Part shown: positions 32,195 through 41,600 of the stretch, one piece after another
How positions within the stretch are numbered: the stretch's first letter is position 1
Layout of the letters: each line of letters opens with the position of its first letter
Source: a virus
Strand: one strand, 5' to 3'
DNA: 64,000 bases
Virus record (IMG/VR): IMGVR_UViG_3300033148_006964
Span: 1-64,000 of that record
Translations under genes and position numbers: made by a program
The notes under the pieces: model-generated
Told to the model about the DNA's origin: nothing
What the model saw: the letters and a program-made list of their open reading frames with translations, nothing else
Databases searched by the model: none

Positions 32195-34981
32195 ATGACT
32201 GCATACCGAGGACCGCATGTGGCGGTTGAACAAACATTTGAAACATCTCCCGGTGCCGTAGCTATTGAAAATCTGCCACCTGCAATCGCAGCCTCTGCAT
32301 TTGACATTTTTGCAGAAGAGGCATTAGATACATGGTATGGTATTTTAGGAGCTAGTTCTGGAGTTGAAACACCATGGGAAGTAGATGGTGTCACAATAGA
32401 TAAAGTCGTCTATGATAAAGATGTAATTGATCAAAGGGCATATGATTTTTATCCTGTTAATGTATATGCTAGTAGTCAATTTGGTAATATTGAATTAGAT
32501 AAAGAGGATAAAGTTTCTTCTGATGGTATTACTTTTTATAAAGACGATGTTTATGATGTGCCTGATACAGAAAAGGTAGTTGGATCTTGCACTGGAGTTC
32601 TTCCGTATTATAAAAGTATGGGCTCTTTAGTAACGATTCTGGAAGCTAATAAGTCTACTGTTATTATTACTAATGGCGCTATTGTAACGGCTCAAATAAA
32701 ACCTGGCCAACATGTTTTTGTAACAAGTGACGCAGGAACATCCTGGACATTAGTTGGTGTAGTTGGATCAATTGGAACAGATGAAACTAAAATTCATCTT
32801 GCCAGTGCTTATAGTGCTGCTATAGCTGCTGGAAACGGAATAGCTGTAGGATGCGCACCTGAAACTAATGCAACAATAGCCTTGAATACGCTTTCAGATA
32901 CATTATATGATGCTAATGCTGATTTTATAGCTGCTAAAGTTAAGGTCGGTGATCTGGTTAATATTACAAGCCTATCATTAAGTAGCGAAATCGTTGCCTC
33001 AGTAAGATCTATAATAAATGCTAATACTATTAAATTTAATACTGTAACGCAAACAAGGCCAGATGATTATTTTACTCAATATAAAATATCAGCTGCAGCG
33101 CCTGGTGTTACGGTTGCAGCAAGTACATATAGTATTACAAGATTTGTTGGGTTTTCTCAGAACTACGGTTTAGAGATACTTGAAGATGAAGCGTCTGTTA
33201 AAACTGGTGTTGTAATTAAAGCAGTAGATACTGTTAATTATCTTTCATTTAAAATACCTAGCATTGTGCAAGAAGCTTCTCAGGCTTCGAGTTCTTCGAG
33301 TTCTTTGAATTCTTCCAGTTCTAGTTCAGAATCTTCGAGTTCTGAAAGATCAAGTAGCTCAAGTTCTGAATCTTCAAGTTCAAGTTCTGAAAGTTCAGCA
33401 TCTTCAGGGTCTATGAGTTCTTCCAGTTCTTCTCTTTCTTTAAGTTCTGAAAGTTCGTCCAGCTCTGTATATGGAGATACAGTTCCTGCACTTTCTGCTG
33501 GTGATGTGATTATGATTACCAGTACTAATGATGATAGTATCTCTGAAGCAAATATGACGCCGTATAAAATAGATACTATTACTTTTGATGGGACCGATTA
33601 TACTATTACGTCTCAGACTCATCTGTATAGAAGTTGTGCGGGTACTGTTAATATTGCTAATGGTGATTATCTACATGCCTGGCATCCTGAGCTTGAAAGT
33701 TCTGTTGCAGCAGATTTTAGAGCTGTTAGATCTGAAGAGAATCAGGTTGTTAAACGTATTTCTAGTCCAAAAGATATTACAAACGCCTGGTGTAGTGGTG
33801 ATGAAATAGATGTTCATAATGAGCTTGCATTTATGGCTTTAAGCGCATTTAATACATCTGGCGGTAAGGTTTGTTACGGTATTAATGCTGATGCTACTGC
33901 ATCAAGTATTTCAACTGAATACGCCGCATGCCTTGAGGAGTTGAAGCTTTATGACGTTTATAGTCATTGTCTTGGAACTACAGATGCTGGTGTTAATGCG
34001 TTAATGTCTGCATATTGTGACGGCCAAGCTGATCCTTATGAAGGACATGAACGTGTTGCTGTTCTCGCTTATGATGAAGATGACGCTTACTTAATGGGAA
34101 CTGATACAGGCACTTCAGCTGCATCAGGTGTTATAACCCTTACAGGTGGAACGTTTAATCCTCTTACAGCAGGTTTAACTGTAGGTGATACTGTAGATCT
34201 TTTTGATTCAGATGGAGATCTTGTAGGAAGTGCAAATGTTACTGAAACTCCTACAACGTTAACATCTATACAAACTGATGGAATCCTAACTACTGGTGTT
34301 TCGTTTAACTTTTTAAGCGGTAGAAAAGACGACCAGGCAAATCGTATAGCCCTTCTTGGTGCGATTACAAATAGACGTAATAAAGTCGTTTGGCCTAGTT
34401 ATTTTTATGCTGAAGTTGATAATACCAGATATTTACTTCCGCCTTATTATATTGCTGCTAATATTTGCGGTGAAGATTCTGGCGTTATAGTATCTCAATC
34501 TTTTACAAGAAAGTCTTTTACACCTTCTGGTATGTCTAATATTCAACTTAATACTAATACTTATTTTAGAAAGTCTCAACTTGACGAAATAGGTTCAGGT
34601 GGTATAGATATTATGATTCAAGATGCGACTATAACTCAAAGTATTAAATCGCGTCATGATCTTACTACTAATATGGACGCAGTTGAATATAGAGAATGGT
34701 CAATTACTAAACAAGCTGATGTAGCGGCTAAAACTTTAAGAAATGCTATTGATCCTTATGTTGGTAGATACAATATAACACCAGATCTATTTAAGTTTAT
34801 AGGTCAAGTATGCGGTATTGTAAGTGCTAAACTTGTTAAAGATGGTATTGTTAAAAAATTAGAAGTTAGTTCAATAAAACGTGATGAAACGATTTCTGAT
34901 AAAATTAATATTACCGCAAAAGCGACTGTTTTTGTAGCTGCAAATACTTATGAAATAGATTTACTTGTTGTATCACGTTAA
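32195..34981 (+). CDS. Contractile tail sheath protein with inserted Ser-rich spacer, 928 aa
   Basis: The N-terminus (YRGPHVAVEQTFETSPGAVA) and C-terminal third (NRRNKVVWPSYFYAEVDNTR, then DAVEYREWSITKQADVAAKT, LRNAIDPYVGRYN) follow the pattern of tail sheath proteins, whose C-terminal domain forms the conserved contractile core. Between them, residues 365-424 are a Ser-rich spacer with Glu, Leu, Asn, Arg and Met, presumably a surface loop on the sheath. AAGGAGAA precedes the ATG. At 928 residues it is longer than common sheaths because of outer-domain insertions. It establishes the myovirus type. Confidence 0.8.
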   Translation: MTAYRGPHVAVEQTFETSPGAVAIENLPPAIAASAFDIFAEEALDTWYGILGASSGVETPWEVDGVTIDKVVYDKDVIDQRAYDFYPVNVYASSQFGNIELDKEDKVSSDGITFYKDDVYDVPDTEKVVGSCTGVLPYYKSMGSLVTILEANKSTVIITNGAIVTAQIKPGQHVFVTSDAGTSWTLVGVVGSIGTDETKIHLASAYSAAIAAGNGIAVGCAPETNATIALNTLSDTLYDANADFIAAKVKVGDLVNITSLSLSSEIVASVRSIINANTIKFNTVTQTRPDDYFTQYKISAAAPGVTVAASTYSITRFVGFSQNYGLEILEDEASVKTGVVIKAVDTVNYLSFKIPSIVQEASQASSSSSSLNSSSSSSESSSSERSSSSSSESSSSSSESSASSGSMSSSSSSLSLSSESSSSSVYGDTVPALSAGDVIMITSTNDDSISEANMTPYKIDTITFDGTDYTITSQTHLYRSCAGTVNIANGDYLHAWHPELESSVAADFRAVRSEENQVVKRISSPKDITNAWCSGDEIDVHNELAFMALSAFNTSGGKVCYGINADATASSISTEYAACLEELKLYDVYSHCLGTTDAGVNALMSAYCDGQADPYEGHERVAVLAYDEDDAYLMGTDTGTSAASGVITLTGGTFNPLTAGLTVGDTVDLFDSDGDLVGSANVTETPTTLTSIQTDGILTTGVSFNFLSGRKDDQANRIALLGAITNRRNKVVWPSYFYAEVDNTRYLLPPYYIAANICGEDSGVIVSQSFTRKSFTPSGMSNIQLNTNTYFRKSQLDEIGSGGIDIMIQDATITQSIKSRHDLTTNMDAVEYREWSITKQADVAAKTLRNAIDPYVGRYNITPDLFKFIGQVCGIVSAKLVKDGIVKKLEVSSIKRDETISDKINITAKATVFVAANTYEIDLLVVSR
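33287..33466 (+). repeat. Ser-rich spacer inside the tail sheath gene
   Basis: About 60 codons of AGTTCT-type repeats inserted in frame within the sheath coding sequence. Unlike the other tracts it lies between two folded domains of a core tail protein, so each sheath subunit would display it. Confidence 0.9.
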
Positions 34982-35037
34982 CTGAAATTATAATTATTTT
35001 TCTGTTAAAGAAAAGTTTTTATATATAGGAGGTCATT

Positions 35038-35871
35038 ATGGCCGATAGTCAAGAAAAAAAACCAATGCAGTCAATAGATGACTATATTGATCATACAGCG
35101 TCATGGGATTGGGAAGATAAGCATGTTTCTCAAGCCTATTTAGATCCAGAAGATGGAATAGCTAATAAAGACTCTATTGCGATTAATGATATTGTTGAAT
35201 CGGGAACAGTGTTAATAGCGGCAGGTCCTGCCGATCTTGACAAAGCTCTTGATCTATCTATCAATGCAGATGGTTTTAGAGTTGTTCCAATTGGTTTAGT
35301 TGAAACTGCTCAAATAAGTATGAACAAACCATTAAGTCGTATTTTTGAAATTGGATCAAAACTTAGTTACATTGTACCAGGTAGAACTGTTGGTGGAGTA
35401 AGTCTAAGTCGAGTATTTTTTGATGGTCCAAGTCTTATGAAAGCGTTGTATATGGGTGAAGTAAAAGCTGATGCCGCTAATGTTGATAAGAAATTAGTTA
35501 AGTTTATATCGAATCAATACAATGACGATGATGGCAATGCAGCTTATCAAAAATTTGCTCATATAGGATCTGGTAATCTAGCTATGAATTTAGCTTCTTC
35601 ATTTTTTGATCAGCCAATAGGTCTTGCGTTTTATTTTAAAGATCAGCAAAGTGATACTGTTGGCCAAACTTATTTTGAAGGTTGTCGGGTTAATACATAT
35701 AACCTTGGCATTTCAGCAAATATGAATGTGCTTACAGAATCTGTGAATATGGAATTTATAAGATGTCGTCCAATAGTAACAGTAGGTTATACTTCCAGTT
35801 ATTCTAGAAGTACTGATCTTGCTGATATTAATATTGTGTCGTCTGCACCATCTGCAGTTCCTAGTGCATAA
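35038..35871 (+). CDS. Tail tube protein, 277 aa
   Basis: The gene directly after a sheath gene in contractile tails normally codes the tube. The chain is beta-rich with LSRIFEIGSKLSYIVPGRTV, then FDGPSLMKALY and INMEFIRCRP-like strands (NVLTESVNMEFIRCRP), a pattern common in T4 gp19-type or similar tube proteins. ATAGGAGGT precedes the ATG and a strong terminator follows. No enzyme motif is present. Confidence 0.7.
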   Translation: MADSQEKKPMQSIDDYIDHTASWDWEDKHVSQAYLDPEDGIANKDSIAINDIVESGTVLIAAGPADLDKALDLSINADGFRVVPIGLVETAQISMNKPLSRIFEIGSKLSYIVPGRTVGGVSLSRVFFDGPSLMKALYMGEVKADAANVDKKLVKFISNQYNDDDGNAAYQKFAHIGSGNLAMNLASSFFDQPIGLAFYFKDQQSDTVGQTYFEGCRVNTYNLGISANMNVLTESVNMEFIRCRPIVTVGYTSSYSRSTDLADINIVSSAPSAVPSA

Positions 35872-35894
35872 CATTATTAATAGCTAAAAAAAAG

Positions 35895-35930
35895 AAACCC
35901 CTGTAAAATAATATTACAGGGGTTTTATTT
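35895..35930 (+). terminator. Rho-independent terminator after tail tube gene
   Basis: AAACCCCTGTA (35895-35905) pairs with TACAGGGGTTT (35915-35925), an 11-bp stem with a 9-base loop, followed by T-rich sequence. It closes the sheath/tube operon before the second TnpB element. Confidence 0.92.
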
Positions 35931-35939
35931 TATTATTTT

Positions 35940-37163
35940 TTATTAAATAATACTTGATATTTTAATTTCCTTATATTATATTATTCACTGTATGAATATT
36001 ATAACTTATAATGTAAAAATTCAGGGGAAATATGAAGATTCTCTTATTAAGACATTAAGTCTTCAAAGAGATTTAGTTAATTTTTGCTCTAAGCTTCATT
36101 TTGGTGCTAAAAAAAATTCTATTGTTGACCTTCATAATAAAGCATATAAAAATGCCAGATTAAAATACCCAGATGCTTTTAGCCAACTTGTAATTCGAGC
36201 TGAACAGGAAACATTAGGATCTTATCGCACGGCAAAATCAAATAAACATAACCTTAAACAACCTATTAATAAGCATAACTTATCATGTAGACTTGATAAA
36301 AGGGCTTATTCCAAGTTTACAAAACAGTCAATAAGAATATCAACTATCGATGGTAGAAAAGAGTTTGATCTTAAATTATATCCAAAAATAGACAATTTAT
36401 TTGATAGATATACTACAGCTGATCCTCTTGTGTTTTGTAAAAATGATAAGTTATGGTTGTCCGTTAGTTTTAACATACCAGAACAGGTCATTGCAGAAAA
36501 TAAACTTGCCGTTGGTGTAGATCTTGGGAAGCGTAATTTAGCTGTAACATCTGATGGTAAATTAATCTCTGGAAGAGAATTTAATAAACACAAGCGTAGA
36601 ATTCGTTATAATAAAAGAATGTTGCAAAGCGTAGGTTCTAAATCTTCAAAACATAAACTCAGAAAAATAAGAAGAAAAGAATATAATTTTTCAAAGAATT
36701 ATACGCATCATGTTGCTAATGAAATATTAGATACAGGTGCTAATATTATTGTATTAGAAGATTTAACAAAAATCAAAAAGAAAAAAAATAAATATCAAAA
36801 TAAAAATAACATTTCTCAAGTTCCGTTTTATTTGCTTCGTTCTATATTGGAATATAAGGCACCTCTTTTAAATAAGAAGGTAACGGTTATAAATCCAAAG
36901 AATACAAGTAAAAATGATTATAGGGGTATTAAGCCTGGTATAAGAAAAGGTGGAGAATATAAAACCAGTGATGGTTTAATTTTTCACGCAGATCTTAATG
37001 CCGCAAATAATATAGCCTTAAAATCAAAACACCCTTCTCTACTTGTTGATCCAATTAATTCGTTTAGAAGGCAGGGTGCGGTCAAACACCCAATAGTAGA
37101 CTCTCAAATTAGCATTGCTAATGGAGAGGTCTACAAGCCCACGGCTTTAGCTGTTGGCGTTTG
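35940..37163 (+). mobile_element. TnpB-only element 2
   Basis: A second tnpB gene with no tnpA, inserted between the tail tube terminator and the dNTP-hydrolase-like gene. The right end has GCCCACGGC-TTTA-GCTGTTGGC (one mismatch, about 37137-37158) followed by GTTTGAC, the usual hairpin near the end of such elements. The left limit is not determined. The right end forms the 3' end of the convergent gene. Confidence 0.55.
35954..35982 (+). promoter_or_regulatory. Promoter of tnpB 2, TTGATA-17-TATATT
   Basis: TTGATA (35954-35959), 17 bases, then TATATT (35977-35982). The ATG starts 9 bases after the -10, exactly as in tnpB 1, so this message is also predicted leaderless. Confidence 0.55.
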
Positions 37164-37164
37164 A
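35992..37164 (+). CDS. TnpB-like protein lacking the zinc-ribbon cysteines, 390 aa
   Basis: The RuvC residues are present: D177 (VGVDLGKRNLAV), E256 (VLEDLT) and D334 (HADLNAANNI). The region that normally reads T-S-x-x-C-x-x-C-G ... C-x-x-C is here NPKNTSKNDYRGIKPGIRKG with no cysteine, so the zinc ribbon is lost. The N-terminal domain is only distantly like that of tnpB 1, so this is a separate lineage and not a duplication. It may be an active variant, a nuclease that no longer needs zinc, or a repurposed DNA-binding protein. Message leaderless as described for its promoter. The C-terminal codons overlap the convergent gene by 34 bases. Confidence 0.8.
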   Translation: MNIITYNVKIQGKYEDSLIKTLSLQRDLVNFCSKLHFGAKKNSIVDLHNKAYKNARLKYPDAFSQLVIRAEQETLGSYRTAKSNKHNLKQPINKHNLSCRLDKRAYSKFTKQSIRISTIDGRKEFDLKLYPKIDNLFDRYTTADPLVFCKNDKLWLSVSFNIPEQVIAENKLAVGVDLGKRNLAVTSDGKLISGREFNKHKRRIRYNKRMLQSVGSKSSKHKLRKIRRKEYNFSKNYTHHVANEILDTGANIIVLEDLTKIKKKKNKYQNKNNISQVPFYLLRSILEYKAPLLNKKVTVINPKNTSKNDYRGIKPGIRKGGEYKTSDGLIFHADLNAANNIALKSKHPSLLVDPINSFRRQGAVKHPIVDSQISIANGEVYKPTALAVGV

Positions 37165-37754
37165 CCCCACCACATTAAAGATATAACGTTCCATAAAGCT
37201 TGATATAAATGAAGGAATCCAGATTCAGAGTCATATATATATTTAGTACGCATACATTTAAAATGTCTGTAAAATGCCCCATGATATCTTTTAGGATCGA
37301 CTAACATCCAATTATCATCATCATATTTAATAGCGCCATGAGCGTATACATCAGCAAGAATATTAAGAACATCAGGATCAATAAGATCCCATCTTTCTAT
37401 GTCTGATGAATATGATAATAGATCTTCAGTTATATAATCTTCTTTTTTTAATAAGAAACATATAAGAAAAGCAATAACAGCAAGATTTTCACAGTTAGTT
37501 CCTGGAATAAATCTATGTCCTGTGCTCCAATTACGCATTAATGACATTATAGTGTTATATATTATTGCTTCTTTTTTTTTATCTAAAAGATTAAGTTTGT
37601 GTAACGATCCACCAGGGAGAAATTCATTTGCAGCAAGTACTACCCTGCTTATCTGAGCCATCGGAAGAAGATCCCATCTGGCTTTTTTGCTATCAAACTT
37701 TATGCCTTGTTTACTAAAATCTGCGTTTTTATCAGTACTTTGTTTATTGTTCAT
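37131..37754 (-). CDS. dATP/dGTP diphosphohydrolase-like protein, 207 aa
   Basis: Two related segments are present. KFDSKKARWDLLP (residues 19-31) and RWDLIDPDVLNILADVY (121-137) are both the start of the dATP/dGTP-diphosphohydrolase domain seen in phage nucleotide enzymes, and only the second continues with GAIKYDDDNW (140-149) and ESGFLHLYQALWN (177-189). Such proteins remove pyrophosphate from purine dNTPs. The C-terminal nine or so residues (TPTAKAVGL) are encoded by the right end of the neighbouring TnpB element. AAGGA 8 bases before the ATG is weak. It lies downstream of the RNA terminator. Confidence 0.65.
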   Translation of the reverse strand: MNNKQSTDKNADFSKQGIKFDSKKARWDLLPMAQISRVVLAANEFLPGGSLHKLNLLDKKKEAIIYNTIMSLMRNWSTGHRFIPGTNCENLAVIAFLICFLLKKEDYITEDLLSYSSDIERWDLIDPDVLNILADVYAHGAIKYDDDNWMLVDPKRYHGAFYRHFKCMRTKYIYDSESGFLHLYQALWNVISLMWWGQTPTAKAVGL

Positions 37755-37776
37755 AAAAAAATCCTTGTTTTAAATT

Positions 37777-37808
37777 AAAAAAAGAGGGCATGCATTACAC
37801 ACGCCCTC
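37777..37808 (-). terminator. Rho-independent terminator of the noncoding RNA
   Basis: On the minus strand GAGGGC and GCCCTC close a 13-base loop and are followed by seven T. There is no reading frame directly upstream on the minus strand, so its substrate is the structured RNA described at 37777-38616. Confidence 0.85.
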
Positions 37809-38616
37809 CCACACTCTAACTAAAGATCGATCGCGGTTTTCTTTGCGCAAACTGACGTTAGCGTAGAAGACTGCAGCTCTTCAGATTAAGATCTCAAGAA
37901 GCTTTCGAATCCGCGATCCCTTATTTATAAGGGATATTAGTTTCGTGGCGAAACACCACGCTTTAAACTTAGAGTATATTTTTTTGTTCTCTTACTTAGA
38001 TGGATATGTTTCGCCACCCAGAATAGGTAATACTAGGAGAAGATCCCGCGTAATAACCGTGGGACGTTACGAAATTCCTGGAGGCGACCGGTTCCGCCGT
38101 GTCATCCATCTGTTGTAGAAACATACTCTGAGCCTGAATTTATTAAGTATTCGAATTTATTCGAAAATACGTGTAAATGTGCTGTTTAAACAGCGAAGCT
38201 TTAAACAGACAGGCGATAAGAGTATGCATTAAAGATATGACGAGACGTCATACCATTGCAATTTCTAAGAGAAAAATTTATTATCTTTTTTTTAGCTGTT
38301 CTCAAACTAGATTGAGCGAGTTTGTAACCTTAACTTAGTCACTGAAGATCCAGGATATACATCGACGGCGCCGCCCATAGAATAAATATTATATTATATT
38401 ATACAACAAAACTAGCATTCACTAAAAGGGTCTGTCAGCGACTTAGCAGATATGGTACATAGATGCTAATAAAGCGTTTGACAGAATTTTGCGCAAGCCC
38501 AAATTCAAAGAATTTGGATGTCTGAGCAAAATACTTTTAAGAGTGAATATAGAATACAGATGGTGAAACACCACCTATCTAATGACTTTGAGAAAACACA
38601 CTATTTTAATATAAAA
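37777..38616 (-). ncRNA. Candidate large structured noncoding RNA, about 840 nt
   Basis: No reading frame covers this region. A promoter-like site (38621-38636) lies at one end and a T-run terminator at the other, both for the minus strand. Many self-complementary segments are present. Subdomain 1 (38417-38548) folds as a three-way junction: ATTCACT/AGTGAAT plus AAAAG/CTTTT; TTTTGC/GCAAAA with inner CCAAATTC/GAATTTGG; TCTGTCA/TGACAGA with inner TTAGCA/TGCTAA. Subdomain 2 has closing helices 38122-38129/38219-38226, 37998-38005/38104-38111 and 37829-37836/37911-37918, and hairpins at 37916-37935, 37944-37960, about 38043-38063 and about 38237-38253. Size and phage context recall ornate RNAs such as GOLLD and ROOL; class membership is not tested. 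An AT-rich stretch at 38388-38404 could divide it into two RNAs. Confidence 0.7.
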
Positions 38617-38620
38617 CCTT

Positions 38621-38636
38621 CTATTATACTTATTAC
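38621..38636 (-). promoter_or_regulatory. Minus-strand promoter-like site B
   Basis: Minus-strand GTAATAAGTATAATAG, with a perfect TATAAT as -10. Transcription would begin near 38616 and run into the structured RNA. The upstream CTTTGT is shared with site C. Confidence 0.6.
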
Positions 38637-38658
38637 ACAAAGTTTATAAAAAATAACA

Positions 38659-41600
38659 TTATGAAGCAGGTAATTGGCATGAATCTCCATCACAATACTT
38701 TTCACCAATAGCTTGATTTATAAAATTTGTATAATTAGGTTTTTTCAAATTTTTTGACATTTTTATATAAGTAGCTTCATCTATTTCTTCATACGGAGCT
38801 TGTTTATATCCGTGATCATTGTATGGAAGCATACTTACTGATTTTAATCTAGAGTCAAATATTGATAAAGCATTTGCTATATCTCTGACTTCATCTTTCT
38901 TAAATGTAACTGTTATAGAAACTTGATTATCACACCAGTATTTTTGGTAATCTGAAGCGTTTAAAAATTGTTCCCACATTGTTACTTCTTTTTTCCCTTT
39001 AATAAAATATTTGGTTTTTACTGGAAATTCTACAACCATCATAGTATCCTCCTTGCCATAGCAAGGAACAACATTATATCCAGCTTCTACCATAATATTT
39101 ACTAAAGGCGAACTCTTAGCGACTATAATTCTTCTTATATAATATTCTGAATGAGCATAATGAATACCTGGCGATACTCCTGGCAATAACGATACTGAGC
39201 CAGAAGGTTTTACTGAGGTAATCTTAATGCTTCTTGGGATACATAACCAATCAGAATATATACCATCGAGTTCTCTTAAATATTTATAACCTTGTTGAGA
39301 CCATTCTAATACTGTTTGCCTACCGTGCCTGATAAAAGCATCGATAATTCCAGATTGCGAAGTACCAATCCTTCTATTACGAAGTAATACTGCGTTTGTA
39401 GGTTCCCAGTGAGTTGGTAACAATGTTACAGTCTTTGCATATAAATATGCATATTTAAGTGTTAGTCGATACTCATCATATGTCGCATGCAAAGAAGGGA
39501 AAGTTTCAACTAAATTGCATAATTCATATGATTCTAAAGTTTGTTCACTTTGATGTAAGTATATACCAGTACACGAGTTACAAGAATCATCTAACAATTT
39601 ACTTGAGATAACTCCAAGAGTATGGTGGCTATCTACAGTTCCGTTATATACATCTTCATGTCCATCAAATTCTACAGAAACAACTTTATGGTTAGCTATA
39701 GCGGCTAATTCTTTAAGTTGTTTATACGATGTTAGTGCAAATTTATTACCCGTAGACCCAGTTTGTCTTATTCTATAAGGAACACTATTTTGCTTGCACC
39801 CTTCCATCCATTCTAATTTAAAAGGATCTCTTTTTAATTTAAATTTAAGATCATTGTAAATTTTTATTTGAGATGCAAGTTTAGCCTTTTGTGTTAATTC
39901 AAATTTATCTTTTTGAGCTTGTTTTCTTTTTTTTGATCCATGCCCTGTATTAAGAAAAATTAAATTACATTTTTGACTACAAAAAGCGGTATTTCTAAGA
40001 CGATACGGAACATCATATTCTACTTTGCATTGATCGCACGTTCTAGTTATTATACATTTACCAACTTTATTATATTTAGCTTTTAATCCAGTAGATATGG
40101 CTTTTTCAAAGTATTCTTTTTGTACGCCTTTATGCCATTTTTTTAAACTTTCTCCTTTAAACTGAGATCTCCATTCTTCAGAATCCCAATATTTTTTCAT
40201 TATAATTTTTTGTTTTTCCATCCTATCTATAGTCTTATTGCCTATTTTTCTTTTAGTATCTTTAGAATGTTGTTTTCCATACATAGGATTTGATTCACCA
40301 GAACTATGAAATGAAATGTGTTCACTTTGAGGAATTGCCTCTAAGTTATTAATTAAATCATTTTTTTTATTTTTATCAATATGATGAATATGAACCTTCT
40401 TAGGTATTTTTTTATTAGAATAAGCTTCAAATATTCTTCTTGATTGAATATCTAAAATCCAATTCTCTTTACCAGGAGTGGTTTCTACATATCGTCGATC
40501 TCTTTTTACATAAGCTCTAAATGGCATTAAAGAATCTCCTGCTTGTAGCTCATAACATAACGCTATGTACCCGTCGCGCCTAATAAATTTATGGTCTTCT
40601 GTAACCCTAACACAACTTCCATCATCTAAAGTCACTTTATATACTGGTACCTTTTCACCAGTTTTATGAAATTGTCTCATATATGATATTGTTGATTTTC
40701 CATTTTTATCAAGACTATAAACAGGAACATCATTATCTTCATCAACTAGTTGTTTTATTGGTACAGCGTTTCTACCATCAGCTACGGCAATTAGTGTCTC
40801 ACCAACTACACAGCAGGGGTTACATCCGACTGCCTTATAGTCAAGATCATTTTGTGGATCTACCATACGGCTATATTTTTTTGCATTATCAAGCCAAAAT
40901 AAACCTGGTTCACCATTAACAGCTATTTTTTTAGCGATATCCGTATAGTCTTGTCCAACCTCTGCAAAAACACTATTATTTGAAGCCCATCTCCAGTTTT
41001 TTAATTCTTTAGGAAATAGCTTATAATCCTTCATATTAATAAACTGTTCATCGTTAGGATCGCCAAGTGCAATTAATGCAGTTCTTCTAACGTTTCCAGA
41101 TACAACACATTTTCCTATCATAGCGCAAATGTCAACTATAATAGTTGATGTTATTTTTTGGTCTATATGTGTTATTAACATTTTAGTTAACATATTTACC
41201 ATTTGTTTTAAAGGTCCTGAACCACTAGCCGTACCTCCAAAGCCTTTAATTGGAGCTCCTTCAGGACGTATTATTGAATAATCAAATTCAGGTATTTCAG
41301 ATCCAGTAAAAAAACCATTGAGTACAATACTCATGGTTTCAACCCAACCTTCTCTTGTGTCTGGAACTATAGCCGCCGTTTTAACAAAAGCTGGTTGTTT
41401 AATAATTATCTCACCAGCACCTTTAGTGTCAAATCCTACACCAACACCTAACATTGACATATCCATAAGAAAACGAAAAGGCCCAACAGGGTCTAATGCA
41501 AGATTTTTACTTGATACATACGAGCAATTTCCTGTAAGAATATTATCAGCTAAAGCAAATTTACCTTCATTTTTTACTGTAACACAAAATACTTCTTCAT

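Noticed and set aside
38400-38640. Group I or II intron flanking the reductase gene
   Set aside because: The reductase is continuous and its insertions are inteins at protein level; the noncoding block lies outside any coding exon.
37800-38650. tRNA or tmRNA genes in the noncoding block
   Set aside because: No cloverleaf with a GTTCRANNC T-arm and matching acceptor stem was found by eye; a TTCGAA element is not in a suitable stem.
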